Assembly: GCA_018001015.1 (NCBI GenBank)
Contig: JAGNIV010000016.1
Coordinates: 1 to 64,000 of the forward strand
Source: Phenylobacterium sp.
Lineage (GTDB): Bacteria > Pseudomonadota > Alphaproteobacteria > Caulobacterales > Caulobacteraceae
DNA: 64,000 bases
Direction of reading: 5' to 3'
The notes beneath the pieces are model-generated. The model was not told the DNA's origin. It worked only from the letters and a program-made list of their open reading frames with translations, and made no database searches. How positions within the stretch are numbered: the stretch's first letter is position 1; the number at the start of each line of letters is the position of its first letter. Both the position numbers and the translations under genes were made by a program. Of this stretch, positions 1 through 8,718 are shown piece after piece.

Positions 1-147
1 CCGTGGAATCCGTGCCCACGATGGCGTGGAATACGCAGATTGGCCACTGGGCCGCTCCACGTCGTGATCCGCCGCCGCGAAGGCTATCCTGCCCTAGACA
101 GCGACCCCCACAGACTGCCCCCTCCCCTCGGCGCGGGCGATGCGTAA
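1..147 (+). other. Possible 3' end of an unidentified gene
   Basis: Reading frame 1 is open from the first base to a TAA at 145-147 (48 codons), and its second half has codons rich in G/C at the third position, like neighbouring genes. It could be the C-terminal tail of a gene that starts left of the window. The predicted tail has no motif I recognise, and a shorter open stretch exists in another frame. The remaining bases up to 211 show nothing recognisable. Coding status is uncertain. Confidence 0.2.
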
Positions 148-211
148 GCCTACGCCTCGCCCGCGCTCGCCCGCCGGCCCTGGCGGGCCGCCCCAGCCTG
201 GGCAGTTGACC

Positions 212-1339
212 TCAGTGACCCTGAAGGAAGAACTGGCCGGCCCGCATCGCGCTGACGGATACCACCTGGTGCAAGAGCGCCGGTGTCTCCGCGTCCGATT
301 GATCGAGCAAGGCATTCAGCTTGGCCAGGGCACGGGATTGACCTGGTGTTAGCCTGCGACGGTCGGCGATAAATTGAGCCTGATCCGTGCGGGTGACGTA
401 CGAGAATAGTTTCCCGAGCAGCCCGACCAGCGCATCGGACGCCTGAATCCCTGGCTCGACCCGCGAGTCGACGAACCGATAAGTGTCGAGCACAACGCCA
501 GCGTCGTGGAAGGCGCAATTCCGCAAGCGATCTTGAATGACTGGCTCTACGTCGAGCAGATGATGCGCATGTTTGAAAAGGCAGATCCGGTGGATGAAGA
601 ATTCCACGAAGCTGTCCAACAGGGTGTTGGGCGGCTCGTCCTCCAGATAGACGAGCGGGTCGCGTCCACGGCCGGCCTGCAAGACGCCCTTCAGCATCTG
701 CCCAGCGAAACCCGACAACAGCCCCTCGCGGTCGTCCAGTCGCTGCAATAGCTCTTCGATGAAGGCCTCACGGCTCGCCTCGCCGACATCGGGATAACCG
801 AACCGATGAAAGAGGTCGGCGATATCATCGATGTCGGCGGCGAGAATGGTGAAGAGGTCCGCCTTCAGCTTCATGTGGAACCGCTGCATGTGGGCAAGCG
901 GTTCGTGGCTGATGATCGAGTCCACTATGTCGACGGTGGACCAGTAGAGCGGGTCGACCGCAGAATAGTGGATCAGAAGGGCCTCCGTCTTCAGCCAATC
1001 GAGGTAGGCTTCCACCCGCCACGATTTGAGAAGGCTGAGAAAGTCACCTTTTCCCAAGTGAGCGAGCTTCAACTCATGGGCGCTGGCCTGGAGCCGAACC
1101 GCGGCCTTCAAACCCGCAACGTCGAGCGGTCGCGGCGCTCCGCGATGCGCCACGCCACCCAGGACGAAGCACATGGGCTCTCGAACGTTCAGGCCCTCCG
1201 CCGTCACGTGCAGACGGCGGATGTTGTTCGTCTCGTCGTAGTAGAAGGTATAGACACCGTCGGCCTTGACGAGGCGATTGAGGGCGATGGCCGGGTCACG
1301 CCACTCATTGACGTCGATGTCTCGCACGACGCCGTCCAC
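212..1339 (-). CDS. DUF3800 domain protein
   Basis: A 375-residue protein. Near the N-terminus it has a YYDETNN segment (D35, E36), which matches the conserved YxDES-like acidic motif of DUF3800. At about residues 298-302 it has an IQASD motif followed by a small-residue helix, matching the family's C-terminal IQxADxxAG motif. DUF3800 is thought to adopt an RNase H-like fold and is often found in mobile elements and defence islands, but its activity is not established. The GTG start directly follows the TAA of the TOPRIM gene upstream with no intervening base, so the two are surely cotranscribed and probably coupled in translation. An in-frame GTG four codons downstream is an alternative start. 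A nuclease role is inference. Confidence 0.75.
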   Translation of the reverse strand: MDGVVRDIDVNEWRDPAIALNRLVKADGVYTFYYDETNNIRRLHVTAEGLNVREPMCFVLGGVAHRGAPRPLDVAGLKAAVRLQASAHELKLAHLGKGDFLSLLKSWRVEAYLDWLKTEALLIHYSAVDPLYWSTVDIVDSIISHEPLAHMQRFHMKLKADLFTILAADIDDIADLFHRFGYPDVGEASREAFIEELLQRLDDREGLLSGFAGQMLKGVLQAGRGRDPLVYLEDEPPNTLLDSFVEFFIHRICLFKHAHHLLDVEPVIQDRLRNCAFHDAGVVLDTYRFVDSRVEPGIQASDALVGLLGKLFSYVTRTDQAQFIADRRRLTPGQSRALAKLNALLDQSDAETPALLHQVVSVSAMRAGQFFLQGH

Positions 1340-3187
1340 TTAGCGAGTTGGCTTACGCCGGCGCGACACGGCGCCCGGTCGTAGCGTCCCGAGGTACCCG
1401 GACCGCTGATTGTATTCCCAGCGTTCGAAATTGGTCGGCTGGTGGTTCAGCGCCGCACGATTGGCCGCAAACGACAGAAACCTGATGATTGGCCGGTTCG
1501 CCGGTGACCGTTTGCATTTCGGATCGAACATGCGCTCGACCAGTTCAAGGGCCAGGGCGACCTTATTCAGCGAATGACCTACACGCCCCCGGTAGACTGT
1601 CTCGATGGTCACGGCCTTGACCTTGGACGCCGGCGCAACCCGGCAGGGCTTGATGTCGGAACCTTTGAAGACGACACCGCCCGACAAGGCAGTCATGGCC
1701 GCCGCGATCTCGCTGTCGCTGAAATTGTCGAGCTCGAAGCACCGGTTCCAGAGTTTGATGTACTCCTGCCGCGTCACCTTCCGATCCGGAAAGTGGATCG
1801 AGATGGCGCTAGCCAGGCCCTTGGCGATGTTGGGGCCAGCCAAGCCTTCGCGGTCCAGCAAGACCAGAGCGATGGTCTGCTGTGCATGGAGGAAGTCGAC
1901 GAGGCGCCAGAGCGCACTTTGCCGGTCCCGTTTAGTCCCCGTGGCATTGCCGACGCCGTGCATATTGCGCACCTGGATGCCGTAGCGTGCGGCCGGAGCC
2001 CCAAACCACCGCTCGAAGATCGCGGGAATGACCACCTCTTCGGTCTGCCCCTCGACGATCAGCACCAGCTTGGGCTTAGGGTTCAGATGGAAGCGATTGG
2101 TTACCCATTCGAGCGCGCTATAGGGATCGTCGGCCACGGGTGGCGGCGCCGGTCCTCCGAGCGGGAACCCCGTCTCATTGGGATCGGGCAAGGCGACGCC
2201 AAAGGCCAGTCGGTGGAAGAGGCGATGCATTTCGGCCATTTCCCCCAAAGTTTCAGCCAACAGAGCCTTTCCCTTGAGCCGTTTGCGCTCGGTCAAGGCG
2301 ACGAAACGCGTCAATGCGCGCCAAGCATCGAGCGGGTTGGCGAACCGCTGTTGGGCGCTAAGCTGGCTTTCGATATTGGCGCTATTGGTCTGATCGAATT
2401 GAAACTGCGCAATGATCTCATCAGGGGTCCAGGTCCGCGCGTAGTCTTCCCACTCCCAGCCGTGGAACTGCCCGTCCTTGCTGACGGTGATTAGCCGCTC
2501 GTCGCCCTGAGTCTGGACGTAGAACCTGTCGGAGATCAGTTGGGCAAAGAGACCATAGACGCGCCTGGGGTTTGGAGGTCGAGCGCGCGCTTCACTCACC
2601 ATCTCGGCGATGTTCTCGGCCAGGTTTTGGTGGTTGTCGTTTGGCGTGCCGTCGCCGTTGAAGGCGTTGTCAGCCGAGACGTGTAAGGTCAGGGACGACA
2701 GCATCCACATCAGGTCCCAAATCTGGAATTCCGAATAGTAGGCCTCATGGCGCTGGGGTTCGGCGTCGATCTCACCGTCGTGCTCGGACGGACCATCCCA
2801 CGGGCTCCAGAGCACACCATGCTCGCGCCAGCTGGCAACGATATCCGGCCTGAACCCAAACTGGTTCAACTCGGTACGGGTTTCGCCTTCCCAGACCTCG
2901 TCATCGTCTAGGGGACCGAGGTCGCGGAAGCGGTTCCCCTCGATCGTTTCGATCTTGTAGATCGCGTCCTGCCGTCGGATGCGCAGCAGAGGTTTGAAGA
3001 GGCCGAGGAGCTCCAGCTTCCGCAGCCTAGCTTCATCGACGCGCTCGCCCCGATCTGAGACGAACTTGGCGAATTCGGAAGCTCGGAGCAGGCGCTTGAC
3101 CTTGTACGCACCTGGCCCCGTGAGCATGTCGAAAATGTTGGCCGGCGTCTTCATGCCGGCCACTTTGACCTGAGTCTGTCTAGTCAT
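1340..3187 (-). CDS. TOPRIM-domain protein, possible OLD-like nuclease
   Basis: A 615-residue protein from the ATG at 3187; the frame stays open to 3265, but that extension would run into the ardC stop. At about residues 375-450 it has a TOPRIM-like signature: a hydrophobic strand then EGQTEE (E379), and later LLDREG (D445, E447). This is the Glu and Asp-x-Asp/Glu arrangement of OLD-family nucleases, primases and topoisomerases. No Walker A motif is visible, so it is not a full class 1 OLD protein. The first 80 residues (KVKRLL, EARLRKLELLGL) look like a helical winged-helix region. The gene is fused end to start with the DUF3800 gene, suggesting one functional pair. A DNA-cleaving role in defence is inferred. 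Confidence 0.65.
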   Translation of the reverse strand: MTRQTQVKVAGMKTPANIFDMLTGPGAYKVKRLLRASEFAKFVSDRGERVDEARLRKLELLGLFKPLLRIRRQDAIYKIETIEGNRFRDLGPLDDDEVWEGETRTELNQFGFRPDIVASWREHGVLWSPWDGPSEHDGEIDAEPQRHEAYYSEFQIWDLMWMLSSLTLHVSADNAFNGDGTPNDNHQNLAENIAEMVSEARARPPNPRRVYGLFAQLISDRFYVQTQGDERLITVSKDGQFHGWEWEDYARTWTPDEIIAQFQFDQTNSANIESQLSAQQRFANPLDAWRALTRFVALTERKRLKGKALLAETLGEMAEMHRLFHRLAFGVALPDPNETGFPLGGPAPPPVADDPYSALEWVTNRFHLNPKPKLVLIVEGQTEEVVIPAIFERWFGAPAARYGIQVRNMHGVGNATGTKRDRQSALWRLVDFLHAQQTIALVLLDREGLAGPNIAKGLASAISIHFPDRKVTRQEYIKLWNRCFELDNFSDSEIAAAMTALSGGVVFKGSDIKPCRVAPASKVKAVTIETVYRGRVGHSLNKVALALELVERMFDPKCKRSPANRPIIRFLSFAANRAALNHQPTNFERWEYNQRSGYLGTLRPGAVSRRRKPTR

Positions 3188-3206
3188 GGCCCGAACCCCT
3201 GCGTTC

Positions 3207-3234
3207 AGGGCGCGGCGCCATCGCGCCGCGCCCT
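3207..3234 (-). terminator. GC-rich hairpin after ardC
   Basis: Perfect 11-bp inverted repeat (3207-3217 with 3224-3234, six-base loop) just downstream of the ardC stop and upstream of the TOPRIM start. It has no T-tract. It probably weakens or ends ardC transcription, or stabilises the message end. Confidence 0.55.
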
Positions 3235-3239
3235 CCCAC

Positions 3240-4130
3240 TTATGTGGTGCGATAGAGGAAATCACAGGCCCGCTGCGCGTGGGCCGCAGCAGTGAAGATG
3301 AAGCGCCGGTCGGCGTTCAGCACATCCAGCCAGCTCCCGATATAGCTGGCATGGTCGAGACGAGGTATCAGCTCAAGGCCGAGATCGGCACAGAGGAACG
3401 CCGCACCCAGTTCGGCGACCAGCTCTTCCCGAGCATAGCCGTCGTCGCCCCAGCGTTGGCGGCTGAAGTCACGGTCGAGTCGGGTCGGGTGACGGGTCCA
3501 ATGGGTGCATTCGTGAGCCAGGGTCGCGTAGTAGGATTCCGGGTCCTCGAAGCACTCGAACGGCGGCATCTGCACATGGTCAGGCTGTAGGGCATAATAG
3601 GCTTGGTTGCCGCCGTGGCGGATGTCCGCGCCGGTGGCCGCGAAGAAGGCATCGGCATGATCGATCCGTTGGGCGGCGTCGAGCTTGGGGTCCGCCACGG
3701 CGTAGAAGTGGGCGGGCAAATCCTCAACCTGATCGACGTTGAAGACGGTGTAGGCCTTCAGGAACGGGATTTGGCGCTCGACCTCCTGGCCGTCGTCGCC
3801 GGACTCCGTGTGGGTGATCCGGTTGGCGTAGACCACCGTCGAACCGTGCTCGCCCTTGCGAACATGACCGCCGAGCGCCAGCGCTTGGCGGAAGGTGATC
3901 CAGATCGGCGCCGTGAAGCCCCGGTTGACCGCCTCTGCCCAGAGTAGGACGACATTGATCCCACTGTAGGGCTCGCCGGTGGAACGGAGCGGTCGGGTGA
4001 TCCGGCCAGCCAGATGCTCGGCGGACCAGGGCTTGATCCAAGGGCGGACGCCGTTTTCCAGGTCGGCGATGATGGCGTTGGTGACCCGGCTGTAGAGGTC
4101 CGGGCGTGAAGTCTCGGATGCGCGCGTCAT
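3240..4130 (-). CDS. ardC: ArdC-type antirestriction protein (zincin-like)
   Basis: A 296-residue protein with two parts. The N-terminal single-stranded-DNA-binding domain (about 8-130) has the family pattern ENGVRPWIKPW and later YSGINVVLLW. The C-terminal zincin-like metallopeptidase domain has H206-E-C-T-H210, an HExxH zinc site. ArdC proteins travel with conjugating DNA and help it escape host restriction; the family is also related to the TraC1 primase N-terminus. The gene lies between DUF736 and the TOPRIM/DUF3800 pair, an arrangement common in alphaproteobacterial conjugative elements. Hairpins lie on both sides, so it may form its own transcript. The family call is firm; the exact anti-defence target is not visible. 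Confidence 0.9.
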   Translation of the reverse strand: MTRASETSRPDLYSRVTNAIIADLENGVRPWIKPWSAEHLAGRITRPLRSTGEPYSGINVVLLWAEAVNRGFTAPIWITFRQALALGGHVRKGEHGSTVVYANRITHTESGDDGQEVERQIPFLKAYTVFNVDQVEDLPAHFYAVADPKLDAAQRIDHADAFFAATGADIRHGGNQAYYALQPDHVQMPPFECFEDPESYYATLAHECTHWTRHPTRLDRDFSRQRWGDDGYAREELVAELGAAFLCADLGLELIPRLDHASYIGSWLDVLNADRRFIFTAAAHAQRACDFLYRTT

Positions 4131-4166
4131 GGCGGCCTCCTGTGAATTTGAGTTGTGGGGAAAGCG

Positions 4167-4192
4167 GCGCCCCGCCGGGGTCGGCGGGGCGC
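4167..4192 (-). terminator. GC-rich hairpin after the DUF736 gene
   Basis: Perfect 10-bp inverted repeat (4167-4176 with 4183-4192, loop GGGGTC) between the DUF736 stop and the ardC start. There is no T-tract on the coding strand. It is the same kind of element as the hairpins after parB and ardC. Confidence 0.55.
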
Positions 4193-4203
4193 TCTGCGGG
4201 AGG

Positions 4204-4515
4204 TCAGTTGGCGCTGGAGGGCCGCGACCAGATGAGGCTGTAGCCCTCGTCGGCGTCGACCAGGCTGGCGTAGATCGGAGCCGGGAAGCTCGGGTCGTCC
4301 AGCTTGACCGAGAGGTAGGCCCGGTCCTCCTTGGAGGTCTTCATCCAGGCGGCGCCGAATTCGGTCTGGCCGGAGAAGATGCGGAAGTCGGGGCCGTTGT
4401 CGTTGGTCTTTTCGGCCTTACGCAGAACCGCCGACTTGACGTTGAGGGTCAGGGTCTTGATCGCGCCGTTGTAGTTGCCGGCGTCGTCCTTGGTGAAGGT
4501 GCCGATGGTCGCCAT
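4204..4515 (-). CDS. DUF736 family protein
   Basis: A 103-residue protein. The open frame continues upstream, but the start at 4515 begins MATIGTF, the usual DUF736 N-terminus, and has AAGGAG nine bases upstream. The family pattern can be followed through: [12 protein letters not shown], then GPDFRIFSG, then [22 protein letters not shown] and IYASL. DUF736 proteins are small, soluble and nearly always encoded on conjugative plasmids and integrative elements of Alphaproteobacteria, next to parB-like and ardC-like genes, as here. Their biochemical role is unknown. It marks this segment as element backbone rather than chromosome. Confidence 0.9.
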   Translation of the reverse strand: MATIGTFTKDDAGNYNGAIKTLTLNVKSAVLRKAEKTNDNGPDFRIFSGQTEFGAAWMKTSKEDRAYLSVKLDDPSFPAPIYASLVDADEGYSLIWSRPSSAN

Positions 4516-4808
4516 GGTGAAGTCTCCTTGTTCCTCGGACCGCGCCCATCGCGGCCTCGATGGCGATTTCCAGGACGAGGGGCGCTGAGCGCCGCAGCCG
4601 CAGGCCCGCAGCGCAGCGGAGGACGCCGGCGACGACTTGTTTGCTCCGCGAGGAATTCGGCGCAGCCGAAGGGGAAAGAAGTCGAAGAGCCCGGGGTTGC
4701 GGCGATCAGCGGGGCCGGTAAGGCCCGAACCCCTCGGCCCTATCAGGCCAGAGAGGCGGCATGGGTCGGTTGAAGGTGAGGAGTTCGGCCCAGCGACCAT
4801 GACCACGC

Positions 4809-4825
4809 CACCGGCGTCGCCGGTG
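4809..4825. repeat. 17-bp perfect palindrome near parB
   Basis: CACCGGCG-T-CGCCGGTG, two 8-bp arms round one central base, about 90 bases downstream of the parB stop. Position and symmetry fit a ParB-type binding site (parS) or a regulatory operator. Only one copy was noticed here, so the role is inferred. Confidence 0.4.
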
Positions 4826-4843
4826 CCTTCCACGCAAGAAGAA

Positions 4844-4874
4844 GGGGCCGCCCGCCTCGTCGGCGAACGGCCCC
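4844..4874 (-). terminator. Terminator hairpin after parB
   Basis: A 7-bp perfect stem (GGGGCCG with CGGCCCC) extended by an inner CGCC/GGCG stem, about 40 bases past the parB stop. On the transcribed strand it is followed by a T-rich TTCTTCTTG stretch, so it fits a factor-independent terminator better than its neighbours do. Confidence 0.65.
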
Positions 4875-4912
4875 AAGTCAGTGAGGTGAAGGCCGCAAGC
4901 TGCGGCCCGCCG

Positions 4913-6892
4913 CTAGGCGGCTTCTTCGGTCAGGCCCGGCGCCTCGGATTGAACAGCAGGCTCCACCGGGACCGGCGCGCGAAGCAGGCAGGGCAGCCAA
5001 GCTTTCCCGGCCAGCAACCCCTCAGCCTCGGACGCCATCTCGGGCTTCTTCATGCCGCCGATGCGCTCGGCCGCGTCATCGGACACCGCCTCCCGCACGG
5101 CCTCGCCGATCCTGGCCTTGGTGACGCGACCCAGGTAGCTCGCCACGGTCGGCGTCCAATACCCCGTCATGTCGAGGTCCACCGCCTGGGCCAACCGGTC
5201 GGCGTGCGTCCACGCTCCCGGCTTGCGCTCAAACGGCGCGCGCACCGCATTGACTGTCAGGCTCGCACAGTGAGCCAGGAGGTCCAGCAGGTCCGTCGCT
5301 CCCAGACCTTCCACGAAGGGCCAGAGGTCCGCCGCCTCCTTGGGCAGGCGCACCGCCCAGCGCTCATGGCGCTCTGCGATACTACGTCCGGCGCGGCTCT
5401 CGTCGATGCCCGGCGCGTGGCCGTCGAGGTAGGTAGACACGCCCTTGATCTCCAAGCAGGAGGCGCGGTCGTAGGGCGGATAGAAGGCAAACAACGCCAA
5501 GCTGTGCACCACCGCCGACAGGGCGACGGTGGAGTTGGCGCCCACGGCGTCGCGCAGGGCCAAGGTCCGATGGGCCGTGAGGTCCAGAACCAGACGCTCC
5601 GACAAAGGGGCGCCTGCATCCTCCTCGGCCTCTTCCGCCTCTGCCGCACCGCCATCTCCGCCGCTCGCCGCGCCGCCCGCATCTTCGCCTTCGGACTCCG
5701 GCTCAAGTTCAGGGACCGGCACGTCTTCGGGCCGGATCAAGCCCCGCTCGACGCGGGCTACGCCATCCTGGCCGAGGATGACGAACACCCCGCCCCGCGC
5801 GATCTCGTCCGGGTCGAAGGCCGTTCCATCGCCGAAGGCCTCAAGCGCCGCATCGATTTCAGCGAACCGGGCCTCGATCTCGGGCGGAAGCTCCTCGACT
5901 GCATCCCACTCGCTGACCAAGGCGTCATACTCCTCGCTGAGCGCCGACATGCGGGCCGTCTCATCCTCCGAGCGTTCCACAGGGTGCGGATAGACACGCG
6001 CGAGGCCGAGCGTGCGCGGAAAGTCGATATGGGCCTGGGCCCACTTCCAACCTTCCTTGTCCCGCACCTCCTGGGCCATGGCCGCCAGTTTCTCTGCCAC
6101 GAGCCGGTCCAATAGGGCCGGGTCTTCCAACCAGCCGCCGCCGTCCTCGGTGAAAAGATCACGCAGGATGGTCCCGCCCGCCTCGCCATAGGCTTCGGCG
6201 CCGATGAAGACCGCCCGCCGATCCGTCGCCGTGACCTTTGTTTCGGTCATGGTGCGGCGGATCAGGTAGGGGGGGCGATCCGGCCCCAGCAGATCAAACA
6301 CCTGCTCCTGGCGGGCGTGATCCTCGCTGACGGCGTAGGCCATCATCTGCTCAAGGGTCAGCTCGCCCACGCGATAACGCTCCATCAGCATGGGGCTGAC
6401 CGCGCCCAGCCGTAGGCGCTGACGCACGACCTGCGCGGACACGCCGAACCGGGCGCCGATCTCCTCGGCGCCGAGGCCCCGCCGCTCGGCCTGTTCGCGG
6501 AAAGCCTCGAACTCGTCGGCGGGGTGCATGCGGAAGCGGGTGACATTCTCGTCCAGGCTGATCTCGTGGGGATCGTTGGCGAGGTCCACGACGCAGCGCA
6601 CGGCTTGCGACTTCTTGATCGTCTTGCGCTTGGCCAGCAGGGCGAGCGCCAAGCGCCGCCCCTCGCCGATGGTCACCAGATAAAAGCCGGTCGCCGCTCC
6701 GGCCTCGTCAATCTCCGGCTCCACCACTGGTGCCTGTAGGACGCCCTTCACCGCAATGCTGGCGGCCAGGGACTCGATGTCGGCCTGAGCATGGGGGGTT
6801 CGCCGCGCGTTGCGCGGCGACTTCTTAAGCTTGTTGAGCGGCACGTCGATGACGTCGCCGTCCTGATGGATGATCTGAGTTTGGTCGGTCAT
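4913..6892 (-). CDS. parB: ParB/RepB/Spo0J-family partition protein
   Basis: A 659-residue protein from the ATG at 6892, which has AAAGGAG upstream; the frame is open seven codons further but without a better signal. The N-terminal ParB domain (about 15-120) has [15 protein letters not shown] and a [14 protein letters not shown] motif. A helix-turn-helix (about 150-175, [25 protein letters not shown]) follows, as in Spo0J-type DNA-binding cores. The long C-terminal half, with an acidic Ala/Glu-rich linker around 400-440, is typical of the large ParB-like proteins in alphaproteobacterial plasmids and integrative elements. It should bind DNA near its own locus and aid element stability or regulation. 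No ParA partner is in the window. Confidence 0.85.
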   Translation of the reverse strand: MTDQTQIIHQDGDVIDVPLNKLKKSPRNARRTPHAQADIESLAASIAVKGVLQAPVVEPEIDEAGAATGFYLVTIGEGRRLALALLAKRKTIKKSQAVRCVVDLANDPHEISLDENVTRFRMHPADEFEAFREQAERRGLGAEEIGARFGVSAQVVRQRLRLGAVSPMLMERYRVGELTLEQMMAYAVSEDHARQEQVFDLLGPDRPPYLIRRTMTETKVTATDRRAVFIGAEAYGEAGGTILRDLFTEDGGGWLEDPALLDRLVAEKLAAMAQEVRDKEGWKWAQAHIDFPRTLGLARVYPHPVERSEDETARMSALSEEYDALVSEWDAVEELPPEIEARFAEIDAALEAFGDGTAFDPDEIARGGVFVILGQDGVARVERGLIRPEDVPVPELEPESEGEDAGGAASGGDGGAAEAEEAEEDAGAPLSERLVLDLTAHRTLALRDAVGANSTVALSAVVHSLALFAFYPPYDRASCLEIKGVSTYLDGHAPGIDESRAGRSIAERHERWAVRLPKEAADLWPFVEGLGATDLLDLLAHCASLTVNAVRAPFERKPGAWTHADRLAQAVDLDMTGYWTPTVASYLGRVTKARIGEAVREAVSDDAAERIGGMKKPEMASEAEGLLAGKAWLPCLLRAPVPVEPAVQSEAPGLTEEAA

Positions 6893-7284
6893 GGTCCTGC
6901 TCCTTTGGGGCATGGGTTTCAGGCGTAAGGCGCGCCTGAACCCTTGCCCGTCGGCGAGGCCGGGGGTGCAAACGGAGGGGCGGCTTCGCGGGGAACCGGC
7001 TGCAGGGCTTCAAGTCCTGCGGCCCTATCGGTCCTTGCCCAGCCCGAAGCTGGGCGGAAGCCGCTCCGAAGTGCGCCGGGGGCGGAGCCCCAAGCCACGG
7101 CCGCGCATCAGCGCGGCGCTAAGGAGAAGGCTGCAAGGAGCCTGGCGCGCAGCGCCATGGCGGGAAGCTCCGTCGAGCGGCCGGCGGCGCCGAAGGCGCC
7201 CGCAGGGACGGACCCGTAGGAGCCGCGGCGCGCGGCGGGACCGAGCACGCCCGCCGGTCGCTCTCCAAATATGATGGGGGCGTT

Positions 7285-7299
7285 GCGGGGACTCCCCGC
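7285..7299. repeat. GCGGGG-ACT-CCCCGC palindrome
   Basis: A perfect 6+3+6 inverted repeat in the gap upstream of the 7401 gene. It could be an operator or part of a cis-acting transfer or partition site. The function is not shown by sequence alone. Confidence 0.4.
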
Positions 7300-7335
7300 T
7301 CGAAGGGGTCGGCTGAGACCTAAGGGCTCAGACGC

Positions 7336-7353
7336 AGGGGAAGGCCTTCCCCT
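7336..7353. repeat. 18-bp perfect palindrome
   Basis: AGGGGAAGG-CCTTCCCCT, with no central spacer, about 50 bases upstream of the ATG at 7401. A spacer-free palindrome so close to a start suggests a dimeric DNA-binding protein site. The binding protein is unknown. Confidence 0.45.
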
Positions 7354-7400
7354 CCCAGCTACGCCTGGCCAATCATGTTAGACTTCACAGCAGAATCTCA

Positions 7401-8624
7401 ATGCTGCTCTCGATCGAACATCCTGAACTGCTGCCCCACCTCAAGACCTTGGGGTACGGCCTGCAGCCGGTGCGTCACCGCGCCACCCAGCGCTACTCGC
7501 TGGTCGTCAAGGTGACCAAGGAGATGATCCTCACCGCCCGGACTAACGGCGAGTTCAAGATTTATCTTCTCGGCGACGGCCAAGGCCCGACGTCGCATTT
7601 GGGTTTGATCTCCGCCTTCTTCGACGACCCGGACGAGCCGTTGACGATCAAGTCTCCACAGTTCGCAGGCGATGAACTGCTGAAGGATCTGGCCGGGCTG
7701 CTGAGCCAGGACCAGATCGACGTCTATTTTTTTGACGAGCATGACCGCGAGCTCATGGGCGTTCGCGCACTCAATCCTGACGCCGCCCGGTTTCGCGCTG
7801 AAATCGAGGCGGCGACATTCGGACTCTATTGCCGCGAGGATTACCCCGGGATTTTGCAGCGGCTGGAACGCGCCTTCTCCGTCCGAACGGCCGAAGACGA
7901 CGCCAGGGCGTTCACCCTAACCCTCGGCGAGCGGCTCTATCCGGACGACTTCGTGTTTATCGACGGTCGAGACGAGATGTACCAATTTCAAGGCTCTGAA
8001 GACCACGTCGCGGCGACCAGCCTTGAACGTGAAGATCCTGGCCCGTTCCAGGAGCGCGACATCGCCGTGATGCTCGGCAGGGTCTTCGAGCCGCAAAGCA
8101 TCTATCTGAACCCGTTTCGTGCTGACAAAGGCAAGGAGCTGACAGACGTCCTGATCGTCACGGACAAGATCATGATGTTCATTCAGGCCAAGGACAGCCC
8201 GAATACGGAAGCGGCGCTCCGACGTACGATCGAGCGCAAGCGGTCAGCGATCCGCGCCCACATCGAAAAGGCGGCCAAGCAACTGAAGGGCGCCATGGCC
8301 TACGCCGTTGGCGGCGCGATCACCATCACTACCCCGGACGGCCCGCTCACCATCCCGGTCGAGGAGCGTCAACTCCTGGGTTTGGTTGTGGTCCGGGAGA
8401 TGTTCGACGACGACTATGCCGCCTGCAGCGCGCCCGTTCTGCGGGTCGTCCAGAGCTTGGAGCTACCCGCCGTGCTGCTGGACTATTCCGGCCTGCACAT
8501 CATGTCCCAGAACCTTCGAACCCCGACCCGCTTGGTGAACGGACTGGGACAGATGTTTGAGGTGGCGATCGAACGGGACGAGTTTCCAAAACCCGCCTGG
8601 AACGGCCCGCCGCCAACAGATTGA
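7401..8624 (+). CDS. Unknown protein with PD-(D/E)xK-like nuclease motif
   Basis: A 407-residue soluble protein that I do not recognise as a named family. Residues 240-270 contain E246-x2-D249, a hydrophobic strand, then Q262-A-K264. This D...QxK pattern is typical of the Mrr-like branch of restriction-endonuclease folds. A Lys/Arg-rich helix follows (RRTIERKRSAIRAHIEKAAKQ), often seen after such cores. The first 240 residues are mixed alpha/beta with no known motif. It is 94 bases upstream of the 1246-residue gene on the same strand, so the two are probably one operon and possibly one system. A role in DNA cleavage or defence is inferred from motif and position. Confidence 0.55.
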   Translation: MLLSIEHPELLPHLKTLGYGLQPVRHRATQRYSLVVKVTKEMILTARTNGEFKIYLLGDGQGPTSHLGLISAFFDDPDEPLTIKSPQFAGDELLKDLAGLLSQDQIDVYFFDEHDRELMGVRALNPDAARFRAEIEAATFGLYCREDYPGILQRLERAFSVRTAEDDARAFTLTLGERLYPDDFVFIDGRDEMYQFQGSEDHVAATSLEREDPGPFQERDIAVMLGRVFEPQSIYLNPFRADKGKELTDVLIVTDKIMMFIQAKDSPNTEAALRRTIERKRSAIRAHIEKAAKQLKGAMAYAVGGAITITTPDGPLTIPVEERQLLGLVVVREMFDDDYAACSAPVLRVVQSLELPAVLLDYSGLHIMSQNLRTPTRLVNGLGQMFEVAIERDEFPKPAWNGPPPTD

Positions 8625-8718
8625 TGCGTAACGTGTTGAAGGCTTGATCGCGGCCTCTGGGCTTGACCTCGAGGCGGCCTATACTTCTGAGAACAAACTG
8701 TGACCGATTCGGACCTGC

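Larger units (their letters stand above)
4516..4912. other. Intergenic region between the parB and DUF736 genes
   Basis: About 400 bases with no convincing gene. It holds the parB terminator hairpin (4844-4874), a perfect 17-bp palindrome (4809-4825) and, at the right-hand end of the DUF736 leader, its ribosome binding site. The long frames crossing it are antisense extensions without their own start signals. Confidence 0.5.
6893..7400. other. 508-bp GC-rich intergenic region with palindromes
   Basis: It separates the divergent parB gene and the cargo gene at 7401. No gene with a ribosome binding site or family pattern was found; the open frames seem to come from base composition. The right half contains two strong palindromes (7285-7299 and 7336-7353) about 50 bases apart. 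It is a candidate control or cis-acting region (parS, oriT or promoter), but no nick-site consensus was recognised. Confidence 0.45.

Noticed and set aside
4637-6115. Long rightward open frame over parB
   Set aside because: It is antisense to a clear ParB-family gene, has no ribosome site or family motif, and arises from third-position GC bias.
7285-7353. Palindromes considered as a definite oriT
   Set aside because: No known nick-site consensus or neighbouring relaxase gene could be recognised, so only a candidate cis-acting region is reported.
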